Positions 6,301 through 6,450 of a stretch of 6,450 nt of DNA are shown here, one piece after another. A program made the position numbers and the translations under genes. The DNA is from a bacterium (GTDB taxonomy: Bacteria; Bacteroidota; Bacteroidia; Bacteroidales; UBA932). Numbering within the stretch: the first letter of the stretch is position 1; each line of letters opens with the position of its first letter. The DNA is taken from NCBI GenBank assembly GCA_004561775.1, contig SFUD01000055.1:1-6450 (forward strand). Direction: 5' to 3'. Under the pieces are notes generated by a model. That model saw only the letters and a list, made by a program, of their open reading frames with translations, did no database searches and was not told where the DNA came from.

Positions 6301-6450
6301 GGATAGGGATTGGCACCAGGAAGAGAGGAAATTAGCATCGGGAAGCGCAACCGTTGCCTTCCTGCAAATCACCGCGCACGCTCCCAAAATATAAATACCT
6401 TATAACCAGATAGTTAACTTTTGCTACCGTGCTCGGTGAGCACAAATTGA
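6301..6450. other. Intergenic stretch with palindromes, no gene seen
   Basis: No coding region is supported here. Three structures can be seen. GGAAGCGCAACCGTTGCCTTCC (split as GGAA, CAAC, GTTG, TTCC) near 6340-6362 can form an imperfect hairpin. AGTTAACT at 6412-6419 is an 8-bp palindrome next to CTTTTG, one mismatch from a plus-strand TAnnTTTG box. GTGCTC (6429-6434), GGT and GAGCAC (6438-6443) form a perfect stem-loop at the window edge. The region could be the upstream part of a plus-strand gene beyond 6450, but this cannot be shown. Confidence 0.4.

Noticed and set aside
6033..6387. Three overlapping minus-strand open frames rich in Phe, Arg and Cys
   Set aside because: They arise because the 62-bp unit is almost free of minus-strand stops. 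The period shifts frame at each copy, all three frames read alike, and no start signal or known domain is present.
6301..6450. tRNA or other structured RNA gene
   Set aside because: The palindromes do not assemble into a cloverleaf, and no conserved T-loop or acceptor stem is seen.

Overview
The window looks like chromosomal DNA from a Bacteroidales-type member of the Bacteroidota. Three things point there: boxes fitting the Bacteroidota -7 consensus TAnnTTTG upstream of both transcription units, AT-rich start regions with little Shine-Dalgarno signal, and a cobalamin riboswitch in front of a TonB-dependent outer-membrane receptor. Genus and species cannot be decided from the sequence.

Left part (1-3409, plus strand). 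A compact three-gene operon runs serC (phosphoserine aminotransferase), serA (a short 3-phosphoglycerate dehydrogenase with lysine in place of the usual catalytic histidine), then a DUF1015-family protein. The first two enzymes take 3-phosphoglycerate to phosphoserine through phosphohydroxypyruvate. The usual last enzyme, phosphoserine phosphatase (SerB), is not in the window, and the DUF1015 protein sits in its place.

Middle (3410-3555). The serine operon and the receptor gene converge here. The gap holds a short GC-rich array of four 17-bp repeats and a strong hairpin that probably ends transcription from one or both sides.

Right part (3556-6025, minus strand). A 726-residue TonB-dependent receptor, probably for vitamin B12 or another corrinoid, lies behind a cobalamin riboswitch and a Bacteroidota-type promoter. 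Between its signal-peptide-like N-terminus and its plug domain are eight in-frame copies of a heptapeptide (consensus V-E-P-V-A-G-Q). This is the most unusual coding feature seen.

Far right (6026-6450). No convincing gene is present. The stretch holds 3.5 copies of an exact 62-bp tandem repeat, each carrying a hairpin and a small variable box, and then a perfect palindrome at the window edge that shares the repeat's core sequence.

No complete new system can be demonstrated. The best leads are the DUF1015 protein as a possible serine-pathway enzyme, the heptapeptide array in the B12-type receptor, and the 62-bp repeat array.
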